DNA of 64,000 bases from Marinomonas fungiae (GCF_001418205.1 NZ_LIQF01000003.1:124001-188000); one strand, 5' to 3'; shown: positions 37,246 to 47,413, counted from the first letter of the stretch. Notes: generated by a model not told the origin, from the sequence alone. A program made the numbers and translations.

Positions 37246-37455
37246 ATGTCTACTACCACTACCGGCACTGTAAAATGGTTTAACGAAACTAAAGGCTTTG
37301 GCTTCATTCAACAAGAGTCAGGCCCAGATGTATTTGCGCACTTCAGTGCTATCGTAAGCTCTGGCTTCAAAACCTTAGCAGAAGGCCAAGCAGTTGAGTT
37401 CATTGTGACGCAAGGCCAAAAAGGCCCACAAGCTGAGAACATCGTAGCGCTATAA
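37246..37455 (+). CDS. Cold-shock domain protein (CspA family)
   Basis: A 69-residue single OB-fold protein that binds RNA and melts its structure. It has both RNP motifs: KGFGFIQ and [10 protein letters not shown] 37246 gives the usual start [13 protein letters not shown] and has AGGA eight bases before; the upstream TTG is not needed. The end matches family length. It is a single gene with its own terminator. Confidence 0.96.
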   Translation: MSTTTTGTVKWFNETKGFGFIQQESGPDVFAHFSAIVSSGFKTLAEGQAVEFIVTQGQKGPQAENIVAL

Positions 37456-37481
37456 TCAAAGCTGATTAAAGCGTTCTAAGA

Positions 37482-37513
37482 AAGGGGCTGCCGTAAGGTG
37501 GCCCCTTTTTTTT
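37482..37513 (+). terminator. Intrinsic terminator after the cold-shock gene
   Basis: GGGGC (37484-37488) pairs with GCCCC (37501-37505), with nearby bases extending the stem, and a run of eight T follows. Read from the other strand it lies past the 3' end of the ABC-F gene. Confidence 0.9.
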
Positions 37514-37581
37514 GCGTTGCAAACATTCATCAAATCGGTGCTTTACCGCGTTACGTGTTGTACGTCAGTCGCACGAAAAGG

Positions 37582-39135
37582 TTATGAAGTACTTAATTGG
37601 ATCACTTTGTCTGTTCTGATCCAGTTCTCCTGATGAGAAGCGAATATTAGAGCTCCTTGGTAACCTTCCAATATCGCAGCCAATTGATCTTGGCTATCGA
37701 GATCAAGGTGGTTGTCTGTTTCATCAAGGATAAGCAGGGCTTCACTGCTTAAGAGGCTGATCAGGAGTACAGCAGCCTTCATGCGTTCACCGCCACTTAA
37801 TTGGCAACAGGGTAGAAAAACATGATCCCCCCGTAGCCCAATAGTACCAAGAAAGGTTCGAACAGTGCTTGGACCAAGTTCAGGTAAGAGTTGTTGAAAT
37901 AGCTCAAAAGTTGATGAGAATTGATCCAATATACTTAAATGCTGATCTAAATAGAGTGTTTTCCCATGAAGTATTAAATGGCCTGATGAAAGTTGTAACT
38001 CACCTTGAATACATTGAATTAAGGTCGATTTACCACTGCCATTAGGCCCTTCCAGACGCAGACGCTCGCCACGGTCAAGTGAAAGGGTAATAGGCGTTCT
38101 ATCGCCATAGGGCAATATACCTTCTATGATGTCGAGTACACGATGCTTTCCTTTAGGTTGACTTGATAGCGAGAGCTTTAAATGGCAAACATTGGTTTGC
38201 TGGCTTTGATGTTGATGTAAATTAGCCGTAAGGGATTGATGTCGCTGCTCAGCCAACCGCTTTTGTGCACCATTGTGTACTTGTGCTTTGTCCTTCTTTC
38301 GATCGAGTAAAAGCTTGGACTGGCTTCCTGTCTGGCGCTTGGCTTCACCCTTACGTTGGCGTTGCTCGGCCTTCTGCTCACGGGCTTGTTGCGCTTGTCG
38401 CTCCTTTTTCAGTCTGTTTTTAGCGTCAAGGATAGCGTTTTTCCTGTCCTCATGCTGTTTAATGAGTAGGCTTCGAAGACTCTCAAAGTTGGTGTTATAG
38501 GGGGTGATGCCATGTTCATCCAACACTAAAAATCGCTGAACACTCCGTAGGAGCTGGCGATCATGACTGACCAAAAGAACTGCGCTGTTAGTTTTCTGTA
38601 GTTCGCCAATAAGCCATTGAGTGCTGGCTTGATCGAGGTGATTCGTCGGTTCATCTAGTAGCAAGACATCGGGTGCCTGTTTCAGTAAACCAACAAGGCG
38701 AGTTTTGGCTCGCTGACCACCGCTCAGTTGCTGCAGTGGCTGAGTGAGTTCCAGCGGTAGGTTGGCTTCTTTTAACCACTGCTTTGCTCGCTCGATGACA
38801 TCCCAATGATGCTCAAGTAAATCGATATCCGTATTAAAAAGTGTTCCATTTTCAACGCGATTTAGCGCATCAAAATACTGCCCAAGCCCTAAAGCATCAA
38901 TCACCCGAAGGTCGTGGACTTCATCGACGGAAATCTGTTGATAAGTTTGAATTGTTCCGCAAATGTTGACGCCAGACATTTGGTTCGCAATGCACTGAAG
39001 TAGGGTAGATTTTCCGATACCGTTACGCCCAATAACCGCGCTAATGCGATCACTTTGGGAACAACTAAAGGATAGATTTGAAAATAGCGCATCGCCATTT
39101 GGCAATGCATAGGATAAATTAGATATGACCAGCAT
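37582..39135 (-). CDS. ABC-F family ATPase
   Basis: Two ABC domains in one chain without membrane helices, 517 residues. Walker A motifs are GRNGIGKST at about residue 38 and GPNGSGKST near residue 365. Signature motifs are LSGGQRAK and LSGGERMK; LLLDEPTNHLD follows the first. The linker (about residues 220-290) is highly charged. ABC-F proteins act on the ribosome, for example to relieve stalled or antibiotic-bound states. Its exact subfamily is not assigned. It is a single gene. Confidence 0.93.
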   Translation of the reverse strand: MLVISNLSYALPNGDALFSNLSFSCSQSDRISAVIGRNGIGKSTLLQCIANQMSGVNICGTIQTYQQISVDEVHDLRVIDALGLGQYFDALNRVENGTLFNTDIDLLEHHWDVIERAKQWLKEANLPLELTQPLQQLSGGQRAKTRLVGLLKQAPDVLLLDEPTNHLDQASTQWLIGELQKTNSAVLLVSHDRQLLRSVQRFLVLDEHGITPYNTNFESLRSLLIKQHEDRKNAILDAKNRLKKERQAQQAREQKAEQRQRKGEAKRQTGSQSKLLLDRKKDKAQVHNGAQKRLAEQRHQSLTANLHQHQSQQTNVCHLKLSLSSQPKGKHRVLDIIEGILPYGDRTPITLSLDRGERLRLEGPNGSGKSTLIQCIQGELQLSSGHLILHGKTLYLDQHLSILDQFSSTFELFQQLLPELGPSTVRTFLGTIGLRGDHVFLPCCQLSGGERMKAAVLLISLLSSEALLILDETDNHLDLDSQDQLAAILEGYQGALIFASHQENWIRTDKVIQLSTS

Positions 39136-39371
39136 AACACGCTCACTTGGAAACCTTTGGCTTCCTACCTTGATTCAACAGTTATAGAAAAGTTGGAAAA
39201 AGGCTTAATTGTTCACGGCGCGTTACGCTCCTCTTCTAGTGGTAAGATGAAGCTAGTTTAGATCAGCGTAATAGTCGCTGCAAGCTCAATAGAATTCACC
39301 CCTTCCTGGCATAGGTAACTTGAGACGTGGAAGGGGTCATAAGTAAGCACACATTATTAAGGGACTTATCA

Positions 39372-39695
39372 ATGCGCTTAACACAACTTTATCTCGCTTT
39401 ATGCTTCATAGGAGTAGCGGCTCCATTGAGTCAATTTATACCTTGGGTAATGGAGCATGGTATCAATATAGGACTACTCATCACAGAGCTGTTCAGCACG
39501 CGAATTGGTGCGTTCTTTGGTTTGGATGTGATTGTTTCTGCCGTAGTGCTGATCGTTTTCATTTTGCATGACAGTAAGAAATCAGCCATCTCAAACGCAT
39601 GGCTGGCAATTCTTGCTACCTTAAGCATTGGCGTATCATTAGGCTTGCCACTGTATCTATACATGCGTGAACGAAATAACCTAACAAACAAATGA
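39372..39695 (+). CDS. DUF2834 membrane protein
   Basis: A 107-residue protein with three membrane helices and the DUF2834 pattern (FFGLDVIVSAVVLIVFI, then WLAILATLSIGVSLGLPLYL). The function is unknown. The frame opens earlier at 39327, but the ATG at 39372 gives the family N-terminus MRLTQLYLALCF. The P-loop gene follows 23 bases later, so the two may be co-transcribed. Confidence 0.82.
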   Translation: MRLTQLYLALCFIGVAAPLSQFIPWVMEHGINIGLLITELFSTRIGAFFGLDVIVSAVVLIVFILHDSKKSAISNAWLAILATLSIGVSLGLPLYLYMRERNNLTNK

Positions 39696-39718
39696 TGATG
39701 CATTAGTAGGATGAAGAA

Positions 39719-40204
39719 ATGAGTAAGGGAACATTAACATTTTTCTGCGGCAAAATGGGGGCGGGTAAATCTACCAAAGCACAAGCATTCGCAGCGCAAA
39801 CTAAAGCAGTATTGCTGAGTGAAGACGAGTGGCTCGCGGCGCTGTATCCGAACCAAATTACCTCCATATCCGATTATGTAGAGTACACCAACCGATTGAA
39901 GCCTAAAATTAAGTCGTTAGTGCAATCTATCCTGTCCGCCGGCGCTAATGTGGTAATGGACTTTCCTGCTAATACGCTAGGTCAGCGAGATTGGTTTCGA
40001 AGCATCTTTACGGAGATCGAAGCACCGCACCAAATGATTTACATAGAAGCGACGGATGCGATCTGTCTAGAGCGTATTGCTAAAAGGCGTGAGCAACAGC
40101 CGGAGCGTAGGGCAACTGACACGCCAGAAATGTTTGCTCAGATGTCACAGTATTTTGTGGTGCCGACGGCCGACGAAGCCTTCAACATCGTGACAAGCTC
40201 TTAG
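39719..40204 (+). CDS. P-loop kinase-like ATPase
   Basis: A 161-residue AAA_33/zeta-toxin-like protein. It has Walker A GKMGAGKST at about residues 11-19 and a second acidic motif (NVVMDFPAN). The RREQQPERRATDTPE region may serve as the lid. Such proteins phosphorylate small molecules or nucleotides; the substrate is unknown. GATGAAG precedes the ATG weakly. It has no antitoxin partner, so a toxin role is unlikely. Confidence 0.82.
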   Translation: MSKGTLTFFCGKMGAGKSTKAQAFAAQTKAVLLSEDEWLAALYPNQITSISDYVEYTNRLKPKIKSLVQSILSAGANVVMDFPANTLGQRDWFRSIFTEIEAPHQMIYIEATDAICLERIAKRREQQPERRATDTPEMFAQMSQYFVVPTADEAFNIVTSS

Positions 40205-40402
40205 CTAATCACCTAGAACAAGCCTGTGCCAGATTATCACCGCTTTAAATGATCGACTTGACGTTGTGCTAGGGGCGAGTACTTTTGTCTATTGAAACCG
40301 AAAAAAAGCTTATAAATGTGGTGAAAATGTGGTGTTTATATAGCTTTGCCGAACAATTGCTTATTTCAGTAGTCAATCCCTTTAACGATTGAGGAAAGAG
40401 TT

Positions 40403-41392
40403 ATGTTGATTAAAAATAAGAAACGTTCTGATTGTTCTGAAAATGAGGTGACGGATCAGTCGGTGTATCTTAACCGACGTCAGTTTATGAAGGTCACAGC
40501 AGGCACCGCGTTAGGACTGGGTGTTGGTAATGCTTTCGCTGCGCTACAGCCGGGCAACCCTTTGGCACCGCCAGAGTCATTGCAAAATGCCTTTGACAAC
40601 ATTGCTGAAACTTCCTTTGGAAGCGGCGAAACCGTTACCCCTTATGATGTCTCTACCTCCTACAACAACTTTTATGAATTTGGCTATGGCAAAGATGATC
40701 CTGCAAAAAGAGCAGGGTCTTTGCAAACACGCCCTTGGAGTATCACAGTCGAAGGTGAGGCAGAAGTTACCGGCGTGTTTGATCTGGAAGACATCATCAA
40801 AGAAGCTGCTCTAGAAGAACGTATCTACCGACTTCGCTGTGTCGAGGCTTGGTCAATGGTTATCCCTTGGGTCGGGATACCGCTAGCTGATGTGCTGAAT
40901 AAATTCAAACCTACCTCCAAAGCTAAATACGTTTACTTTGAAACGCTTTACGATCCAAAGCAAATGCATGGGCAACGAGGCGGTTCCATCGATTGGCCTT
41001 ATCGAGAAGGCTTGCGTATCGACGAAGCCATGAATCCTTTGGCGTTACTCAGTGTGGGAATGTACGGTAGCATATTACCCAATCAAAACGGCGCCCCCGT
41101 TCGACTTGTTCTGCCGTGGAAGTACGGTTTTAAAAGCATCAAATCCATCGTCAAAATACGTTTTGTTGAGAAGATGCCTACGTCTACTTGGATGCAGCTT
41201 GCACCGAATGAATATGGTTTTTATGCCAACGTAAATCCGCAGGTGGATCATCCACGTTGGTCGCAAAAAGAAGAGCGCCGGTTGCCCAGTGGTGTGATTT
41301 TTCCTAATGTGATTGAAACCCAAATGTTCAATGGTTACGAAGAAGAAGTGGCTGATTTGTACGCTGGCATGGATCTGAAGAAGTATTACTAA
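40403..41392 (+). CDS. msrP: Protein-methionine-sulfoxide reductase catalytic subunit MsrP
   Basis: MsrP is the periplasmic molybdenum enzyme that repairs oxidised methionines in exported proteins. The Tat signal (LNRRQFMKVTAGTALGLG) directs folded export. The molybdenum-binding cysteine is in YRLRCVEAWSMVIPW at about residue 148. The 329-residue length is normal. The start has GGAAAGAG upstream. It is followed by msrQ after one base, which is the standard pair. Confidence 0.97.
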   Translation: MLIKNKKRSDCSENEVTDQSVYLNRRQFMKVTAGTALGLGVGNAFAALQPGNPLAPPESLQNAFDNIAETSFGSGETVTPYDVSTSYNNFYEFGYGKDDPAKRAGSLQTRPWSITVEGEAEVTGVFDLEDIIKEAALEERIYRLRCVEAWSMVIPWVGIPLADVLNKFKPTSKAKYVYFETLYDPKQMHGQRGGSIDWPYREGLRIDEAMNPLALLSVGMYGSILPNQNGAPVRLVLPWKYGFKSIKSIVKIRFVEKMPTSTWMQLAPNEYGFYANVNPQVDHPRWSQKEERRLPSGVIFPNVIETQMFNGYEEEVADLYAGMDLKKYY

Positions 41393-41393
41393 C

Positions 41394-42008
41394 GTGAAAG
41401 CATTTTGGGATCGCAAAGAAAAACCATACGTACTAATCGTATTTTTATTACCATTTTTATGGATGCTTGGTTCGCTGTTAATGGGCCAGTATTTTCCTGA
41501 TCCAGGTAAGCTACTAATGCGATTAAGTGGTATTTGGGCTTGTGTATTTGTAGCGGCGGCTTTGTCTGTCACGCCGCTGATGAAAATCAAACGCTTTAAT
41601 TGGCTGGTACGTTATCGTCGATTTGTTGGACTCTCTGCGTTTTTCTACTCCATGCTACATCTCGTGATTTATTTGTTGCTGTTTGCGGGCCTTAGTTGGC
41701 GCTGGATACGCTCAGATTTGGTTGAAAAGCCTTATATCTATGCTGGGGTATTCGCATTGTTGGTTCTCTTAGCGCTCGCCATTACTAGTACCAAGAAAAT
41801 GATGAAACGACTTGGGCGTAATTGGAAGCGTCTGCATCGGCTGATCTATCTCGCCACCATTGCCATCGTGCTACACCTATGGTGGCAAGTGAAGGGGGAC
41901 ACCTCCCTAGCGGTGATCTTTACTGTTGTCTTTGTAATGCTCTTAGGCCTTCGACTGATTAGCAATAGAAAAAAACTAAAGAAAACGATAGTAAGTGCAA
42001 CCATTTAG
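41394..42008 (+). CDS. msrQ: Haem-binding membrane subunit MsrQ
   Basis: MsrQ carries electrons from the quinol pool or flavin to MsrP. The 204-residue protein has about six membrane helices with the haem-ligand histidines in YSMLHLVIYLLL and KRLHRLIYLATIAIVLHLWW. The GTG start directly follows the msrP stop. It is complete. Confidence 0.95.
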   Translation: MKAFWDRKEKPYVLIVFLLPFLWMLGSLLMGQYFPDPGKLLMRLSGIWACVFVAAALSVTPLMKIKRFNWLVRYRRFVGLSAFFYSMLHLVIYLLLFAGLSWRWIRSDLVEKPYIYAGVFALLVLLALAITSTKKMMKRLGRNWKRLHRLIYLATIAIVLHLWWQVKGDTSLAVIFTVVFVMLLGLRLISNRKKLKKTIVSATI

Positions 42009-42270
42009 CCCTATTAGCTTTGCAGGACGTGTGATCAAATTGGCCTTTATAGAGTGGGTATGACAGCCCATAGAAGAAAGCTAAGCAATCCAACAGAATT
42101 CTGTACATTCGATTACAGAATATTACAGCACACTCAGATCAATTAAATACAATTATAGTTCTACTCGACTAACAGCAAGCAAACGTCGTTAAGCAGAGCC
42201 TCTTCAATCTATTGTGTGCTTTGTAATAACACTGTGGCCATGTATTTGAACTGGTATAGGACTAGCACCG

Positions 42271-43539
42271 ATGAGTGACTTAATAGATCGCCGAAGCTTT
42301 TTACGAACCCTTGGAGCAGGGGTCGCCTTGTCAACCGCAGCGCTTAAAGCCCCCTATGTTTATTCGAAGAAGGTCATTACCTTGAGGGTCATGGGAACCC
42401 ATGTCACCTTGCAAGAAGAGTTGCGCCAAAGGGCAATGAAAGAGTTAGGTATAAATCTTGAATTCACGCCTATGGGAGATGCTGCGTTGCTACAAAAAGC
42501 AGCCTCTGATCCGAGTTCTTTTGATTTGTATGAGCACTGGTCTGATTCGATCAATATCTTGTGGCAAGCGGGTTCGATTCAACCGCTTGAGACGGATCGA
42601 TTACGTTATTGGCATGAGGTTAATAACTTGACTAAAACAGGTAAGTTAACAGATAACTCTCATATCGGAGCTGGGGATGCACCGAATAAAATCATTTATG
42701 TGCAACCTGATGGTTCTCTCGGCTCTAATCCCACAAGGCAACTCAGTTTTATGCCCTATGTTCATAACGTGGACTCGTTTGGCTATAACACTCAACATAT
42801 CCCTGAAGGTGTCGCTTATGAAACTGAGTCATGGTCGTGGCTGCTAGACGAACGCAACCAAGGCAAAGTAGGGCTTGTTAATGCACCGACTATTGGAATT
42901 TTTGATGCGGCGCTGGCGGCGCAAGCACAAGGCCTAATGACATTTAGTGATATTGGTAACATGACGATCGTGGAAATCGATCAACTGTTTGAAATTCTGC
43001 TTACGAAGAAGAGACAAGGCCATTTTGCAGGCTTTTGGACATCGGTTCCTCAGTCTGTAGAGTTTATGAAAACTGATCGTGTGAATATTCAAAGTATGTT
43101 TTCGCCTGCTGTCAGTGCCTGTAGAGGGCAAGGAATCCCCGTTGTTTATGCGGCGCCAAAGGAAGGATATCGAGCTTGGCATGGTGTCATGTGTTTATCC
43201 TCCAATGCTAGCGAAGAAGTTAAAGATGCCGCTTATGAATATATGAATTGGTGGCTGTCAGGCTTCCCAGGTGCATTTATTGCGCGTCAAGGGTATTACA
43301 TCTCTAATCCTCAGCGCAGCCAAAGTTTGATGTCCCAAGCGGAGTGGGACTACTGGTATGAAGGTAAAGAAGCTGTCACGGATCTAAGAGGCACGGATGG
43401 CAATATTTCTGTGAAAGCGGGTGAGTTAAGACACGGCGGTAGCTATACTACACGACTATCAAACATTGCCGTATGGAATACGGTAATGCAGAATTACGAC
43501 TATAGTTTAGATAAATGGTTCGAGTTACTAAACGTTTAA
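42271..43539 (+). CDS. Tat-exported periplasmic binding protein without transporter
   Basis: The 422-residue protein has a Tat leader (DRRSFLRTLGAGVA) and the fold of spermidine/putrescine-type (PotD-like) binding proteins, with typical blocks FDLYEHWSDSINILW, PYVHNVDSFGYN and AYEYMNWWLSG. No permease or ATPase gene is near. The next gene, ten bases on, is a hybrid sensor kinase. This suggests the binding protein presents its ligand to the kinase, as in TorT with TorS. The ligand is unknown. Confidence 0.87.
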   Translation: MSDLIDRRSFLRTLGAGVALSTAALKAPYVYSKKVITLRVMGTHVTLQEELRQRAMKELGINLEFTPMGDAALLQKAASDPSSFDLYEHWSDSINILWQAGSIQPLETDRLRYWHEVNNLTKTGKLTDNSHIGAGDAPNKIIYVQPDGSLGSNPTRQLSFMPYVHNVDSFGYNTQHIPEGVAYETESWSWLLDERNQGKVGLVNAPTIGIFDAALAAQAQGLMTFSDIGNMTIVEIDQLFEILLTKKRQGHFAGFWTSVPQSVEFMKTDRVNIQSMFSPAVSACRGQGIPVVYAAPKEGYRAWHGVMCLSSNASEEVKDAAYEYMNWWLSGFPGAFIARQGYYISNPQRSQSLMSQAEWDYWYEGKEAVTDLRGTDGNISVKAGELRHGGSYTTRLSNIAVWNTVMQNYDYSLDKWFELLNV

Positions 43540-43548
43540 GGGATAAAT

Positions 43549-45804
43549 GTGTTTTCTATTTTTGCTCGTTCTATCGCAGCTAAAGTTGCTTTAGCATTCA
43601 GTTTCGTGGTTGTGACACTGGTGACCAGTTACATTGTTATGGCTGAGCGTCTCGATACCATCGGCGAGGCAATGGATAATATAACTGAAATTAATAGTTA
43701 TACCACTTCGATTATACGTATTAACAAAGATATCATCGAAATCCAGCGAGATGTGTCAGTTTATAGTTTGTCCGGTAGTGATGCTGTATTCGAGAAAATT
43801 AATGAAAACTTCAGTGATATAAAGAAACGACTGGATAATTTATCTGATAGGAAAAATTTAAAAGACGAAGAGCAACAACAATATATCGATGCCTTATCTA
43901 TATTGGTTTTTCAGTTAGGCGATAATTTGAAAATTTTATCCTCTCTTTATAAATCAAGAGAACAATTAATTGATGTCGTATTGGAGGAAATATATCAATC
44001 AGCTGTGAAAGAGCTAAGTATATTGGAGGAAAAATCCTCTAATATAGAAGATAAGTTGAGGTTTGTAGAAGAAACTAATAAATGGCATACTCTTCACCGT
44101 AACGCCTGGCTGTTTTTGTCGAAGAAAGATTATAAAAGAAAAAAAGAAGTTGATATTATTTTCAAGGAAATGGCTTCGAGTCGATTGCTTAGTAATGCAG
44201 ATGCTTCCTTAAAGTTAAATGCATTGTTAAACGACTATCAACAGTCTTTCGTTAAGAGTGTTCAAATCAACCGAAACTACTTCAACCTTGTTAATGTGGT
44301 TATGGCTGGTGATGCTATCGAGTTTGGGGCATTAGCAAATATGTTAATGAATCGATCACAATCACGACTAAAAGAAATAAAAAATAAATCTAATGCTGTT
44401 ATATTTGATACGGAGAGCATTCTTAATATTTTGAGTATTTCGATTATTTTATATCTTTTTCTTCTGGCTTATTTTTTCCATGTCCATATTAGTAAAGCTA
44501 TTACTCGACTAACGGCCAGCTTTAGTCGATTTCTTAGTGGTGATCTATCAGCGCCAATATGTCATACACATCGAAAAGATGAAATTGGTGTATTGGCTCA
44601 GGCGGCAAGCCGATTCCGCGATATGAGTAAGGATTTAGACAAGCAAAAGCAAGCGGCTGAGCATACATCCAAAGTAAAATCAGAGTTTCTGGCGAATATG
44701 AGTCATGAGATTCGTACACCAATGAATGGTATCTTGGGTATGGCATCACAGCTCTCCCACACGCAGCTAGCTGAACCGCAAAAGGAAATGCTCGATATAA
44801 TTACCTCATCTGGTGAGAGCTTGCTCATCATTATTAATGATATTTTAGACTTGAGTAAGATTGAAGCTGATAAAATAGAGCTTGAGAAGCGTCCTGTCAG
44901 CTTGACGGATTTACTCAAAAATATAGAGCCTTTGTTCAAGGGGCAAGCCGCAAAAAAAGGAATAAAATTATCTGTGAAGGCTAGCTCAAAAGATGAAAAT
45001 ATTCTTTTTATGGCTGATGAAACGAGAATTAAGCAAATACTAATTAATTTGGTTGGTAACGCCATTAAATTTACTAATGCAGGGGAGGTCGACTTAACTG
45101 CTCAAGTGAGAATGGGGACAGATAAAATAATTACTCTATTGTTTAGTGTGACTGACACCGGTATTGGTATTGAGGCAGGAAATATCGATAAGCTGTTTGA
45201 TGCTTTTTCGCAGGCAGATACCTCGATTACAAGAAAATTTGGTGGAACGGGTTTAGGGCTAACCATTACTAGTAAGCTGCTCCAGCTTATGGGGTCTAAG
45301 CTTGAAGTAGAGAGTGAAGTGGAAAAAGGATCGAGATTCTTTTTTGAAATTAAGGCGGAACGATGCTCTTCAGAAAAAAATAACCTTCAAAATGAAGTTG
45401 ACTTCTCTCAATCTGAGACTGGTGATTATTCAGGTTTGAATATACTGATTGCAGAAGATAATAAGACCAATCAAATTGTGATAAGAGGGTTCCTCAATAA
45501 GCTAAAAGTTGGTTCAATCACTGTAGCGGAAGATGGTGAGCAGGCGATAAATTTTTGCAAAAACCAAGCTTTTGATCTTATTTTCATGGACATGCAAATG
45601 CCTAATATTGATGGCCTCCAAGCAACTGTTGAAATCAAAAGGTTGGAAAACTATCGCATTGTTCCCATTGTCGCATTAACGGCCAATGTACTTGAAGATG
45701 ATAAGAAACGCTGTTTAGATGCCGGGATGTGCGACTTCGTCGGCAAACCTGTTAATCTTCTTCAGCTTGATAAAATTCTAGAAAAGTGGTCTTCGTCAAC
45801 CTGA
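43549..45804 (+). CDS. Hybrid sensor histidine kinase/response regulator
   Basis: Domain order in 751 residues: helix 1 (about 12-30), a long coiled-coil periplasmic sensor of about 265 residues, helix 2 (about 295-312), HAMP, dimerisation domain with EFLANMSHEIRTPMNG (His about 386), ATPase domain with NLVGNAIKFT, DTGIGI and GGTGLGL, and a C-terminal receiver with phospho-Asp in IFMDMQMP (about 680). No HPt follows. The long helical sensor region resembles TorS-type kinases that read binding proteins. GTG at 43549 has AAGGGA upstream. It pairs with the upstream binding protein. Confidence 0.92.
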   Translation: MFSIFARSIAAKVALAFSFVVVTLVTSYIVMAERLDTIGEAMDNITEINSYTTSIIRINKDIIEIQRDVSVYSLSGSDAVFEKINENFSDIKKRLDNLSDRKNLKDEEQQQYIDALSILVFQLGDNLKILSSLYKSREQLIDVVLEEIYQSAVKELSILEEKSSNIEDKLRFVEETNKWHTLHRNAWLFLSKKDYKRKKEVDIIFKEMASSRLLSNADASLKLNALLNDYQQSFVKSVQINRNYFNLVNVVMAGDAIEFGALANMLMNRSQSRLKEIKNKSNAVIFDTESILNILSISIILYLFLLAYFFHVHISKAITRLTASFSRFLSGDLSAPICHTHRKDEIGVLAQAASRFRDMSKDLDKQKQAAEHTSKVKSEFLANMSHEIRTPMNGILGMASQLSHTQLAEPQKEMLDIITSSGESLLIIINDILDLSKIEADKIELEKRPVSLTDLLKNIEPLFKGQAAKKGIKLSVKASSKDENILFMADETRIKQILINLVGNAIKFTNAGEVDLTAQVRMGTDKIITLLFSVTDTGIGIEAGNIDKLFDAFSQADTSITRKFGGTGLGLTITSKLLQLMGSKLEVESEVEKGSRFFFEIKAERCSSEKNNLQNEVDFSQSETGDYSGLNILIAEDNKTNQIVIRGFLNKLKVGSITVAEDGEQAINFCKNQAFDLIFMDMQMPNIDGLQATVEIKRLENYRIVPIVALTANVLEDDKKRCLDAGMCDFVGKPVNLLQLDKILEKWSSST

Positions 45805-46003
45805 TAGGCCTGTCCGACATACCCTGCTTGAAGTTGCCTGTAAGCGTCTTTTGATCTGCTCATGCATTCCATCTCGAAGACTACTTTGAAATAATAGAAA
45901 ACTGATTAGATACAGGTGGGTTGTGCTAAGGCAAGCTCATTAGGCTCAATGCAGCATAGTATTTATTGAAATATGGAAATGAATAAGTAGAAAGGCATCT
46001 AAA

Positions 46004-46195
46004 ATGGATAAAATACTTAATAAGTATTGTCCTCGCACGGGGAAACGAGTGACAAGCGATTCATTAACTTACTATCGTGGTTATATCGTCGGTTTTTTTA
46101 ATCCTAGCTGTAGGGATGATTTTGCCAACAATAAGGAGAATTGTCCGAAGGATACCAACTATTTTGATGTGCTCATAAAAGAGACTCAATCTTAG
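46004..46195 (+). CDS. Small YHS-like Cys-rich protein
   Basis: A 63-residue protein with four cysteines in CPRTGKRV, NPSCRDDF and CPKDTNYFD. The layout (Cys-Pro, Gly-Phe-x-Asn-Pro-x-Cys, Cys-Pro) resembles the YHS-type metal-binding small proteins found in many proteobacteria. It probably binds a metal or acts in thiol chemistry. The exact role is unknown. Confidence 0.75.
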   Translation: MDKILNKYCPRTGKRVTSDSLTYYRGYIVGFFNPSCRDDFANNKENCPKDTNYFDVLIKETQS

Positions 46196-46223
46196 TTGCT
46201 ACTTCGGATGAAGGCTTAAGTTT

Positions 46224-46661
46224 TCACTTCAACTCTTCAATATTCGTCAAGATCCACGCACTATTATGCTTGGTGAAGCCAATTTTTGGATAATATTCCA
46301 CCGCTTGCGGTGCAGACAATAAAATGAGGGAACAATTATCAGGCAGAGCTTCTTTAGTCATTCGCACCAAGGTCTTGCCAATTCCTGATGACTGTAAGGA
46401 TTCATCTACAGCTAAGTCTGATAGGTAACAACAAAAGGCGAAGTCTGTCACTGATCGTGCTACACCCACTAAGTTCGCCCCTTGCCAAGCAGTAATCAAT
46501 AAGTTGGCATTCGTTAGCATAGCCTCAACGGTGTCTAATTGATCTAATGGCCGACGTGCTCCAAGGGTGGTTTTCGATAACAATTCAATAAACTGCATGG
46601 CAGTGATGGACTCATTAACTTTGTACTTAATAGATTGATCTGTAGACGAGTTATCATTCAT
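46224..46661 (-). CDS. GNAT family acetyltransferase
   Basis: A 145-residue GNAT protein with the acetyl-CoA site SSGIGKTLVRM at about residue 85 and the C-terminal strand YPKIGFTKHNSAWI. ATG 46661 is chosen (AAGG about ten bases before); the frame upstream lacks a signal. Substrate unknown. It converges with the YHS-like gene, and the two 3' ends are 28 bases apart. Confidence 0.85.
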   Translation of the reverse strand: MNDNSSTDQSIKYKVNESITAMQFIELLSKTTLGARRPLDQLDTVEAMLTNANLLITAWQGANLVGVARSVTDFAFCCYLSDLAVDESLQSSGIGKTLVRMTKEALPDNCSLILLSAPQAVEYYPKIGFTKHNSAWILTNIEELK

Positions 46662-46941
46662 AAAGGGGCTACCTTGACGATACGAATAAAGGACAAGCAT
46701 AAATCAGTTTATGAGCTTATAATATTACTATTTTGCTATTTCATAGATGCTCAACTAGCTTTAAAAAGTGATTGATCCTGTGTTAATCATTACATCCATC
46801 ACAGTATTTATGAGAGTACTATTGAGGATGGTGGAATTCATATAATCGACCAAGCAAAGTGCTTAGTCTTTTAAGATATTGACTCCAGATACTCTGAAAC
46901 ACGTATTACTTTCTATTTAGTGAAAGTTTTTGGAGGTAGTC

Positions 46942-47307
46942 ATGGGAGACGTTATTGATATTAAGGAGTATCTAAGCTCAGTACCTGATGACAATGAGCT
47001 TAAGATCGCTTTACTGAAATCACTAGACGCTATGCCGGTAGAGCTTTCTGATGCAGAAAGACAAGAGGTATACCAATATGCGAAAGGATTATGGACCCAA
47101 GTTAAGAAAATGGAAGCTGATTCCCTTAAATCCTTCACCCTTGAAATTCCTTGTACGGCAGAGCAGCGAGAGCTACTTAACATACAGCTGAATGAATGCA
47201 TCCATTTTTTGATCAATCCTAGAACTAAGATGATTAATAATTTGGTGGCTGAGTTAATTGTTGGGAAAATTAAGGAGATCCAAGTCCGGCAATTGTTGAT
47301 GGAGTGA
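46942..47307 (+). CDS. Hypothetical protein, 121 aa
   Basis: Not recognised. The acidic helical protein (VIDIKEYLSS, ELKIALLKSLDAMPVELSD) has no export signal and ends with RQLLME. The start is fixed by GGAGGT six bases before ATG 46942; the TTG four codons earlier overlaps that site. It lies alone upstream of a DMT transporter. Confidence 0.55.
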   Translation: MGDVIDIKEYLSSVPDDNELKIALLKSLDAMPVELSDAERQEVYQYAKGLWTQVKKMEADSLKSFTLEIPCTAEQRELLNIQLNECIHFLINPRTKMINNLVAELIVGKIKEIQVRQLLME

Positions 47308-47413
47308 AATTGTAGCTTACAATCTTGAAACGGTATGACTCTACAACACAATTCGATAGACTACCTTCTTATCCGTTTGACATCTTTTCCTGTAACTAGG
47401 CAAGCCTATCATT

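Noticed and set aside
39719-40204. Zeta-type toxin
   Set aside because: Although the P-loop is zeta-like, no epsilon-like antitoxin gene is adjacent and the upstream gene is a DUF2834 membrane protein.
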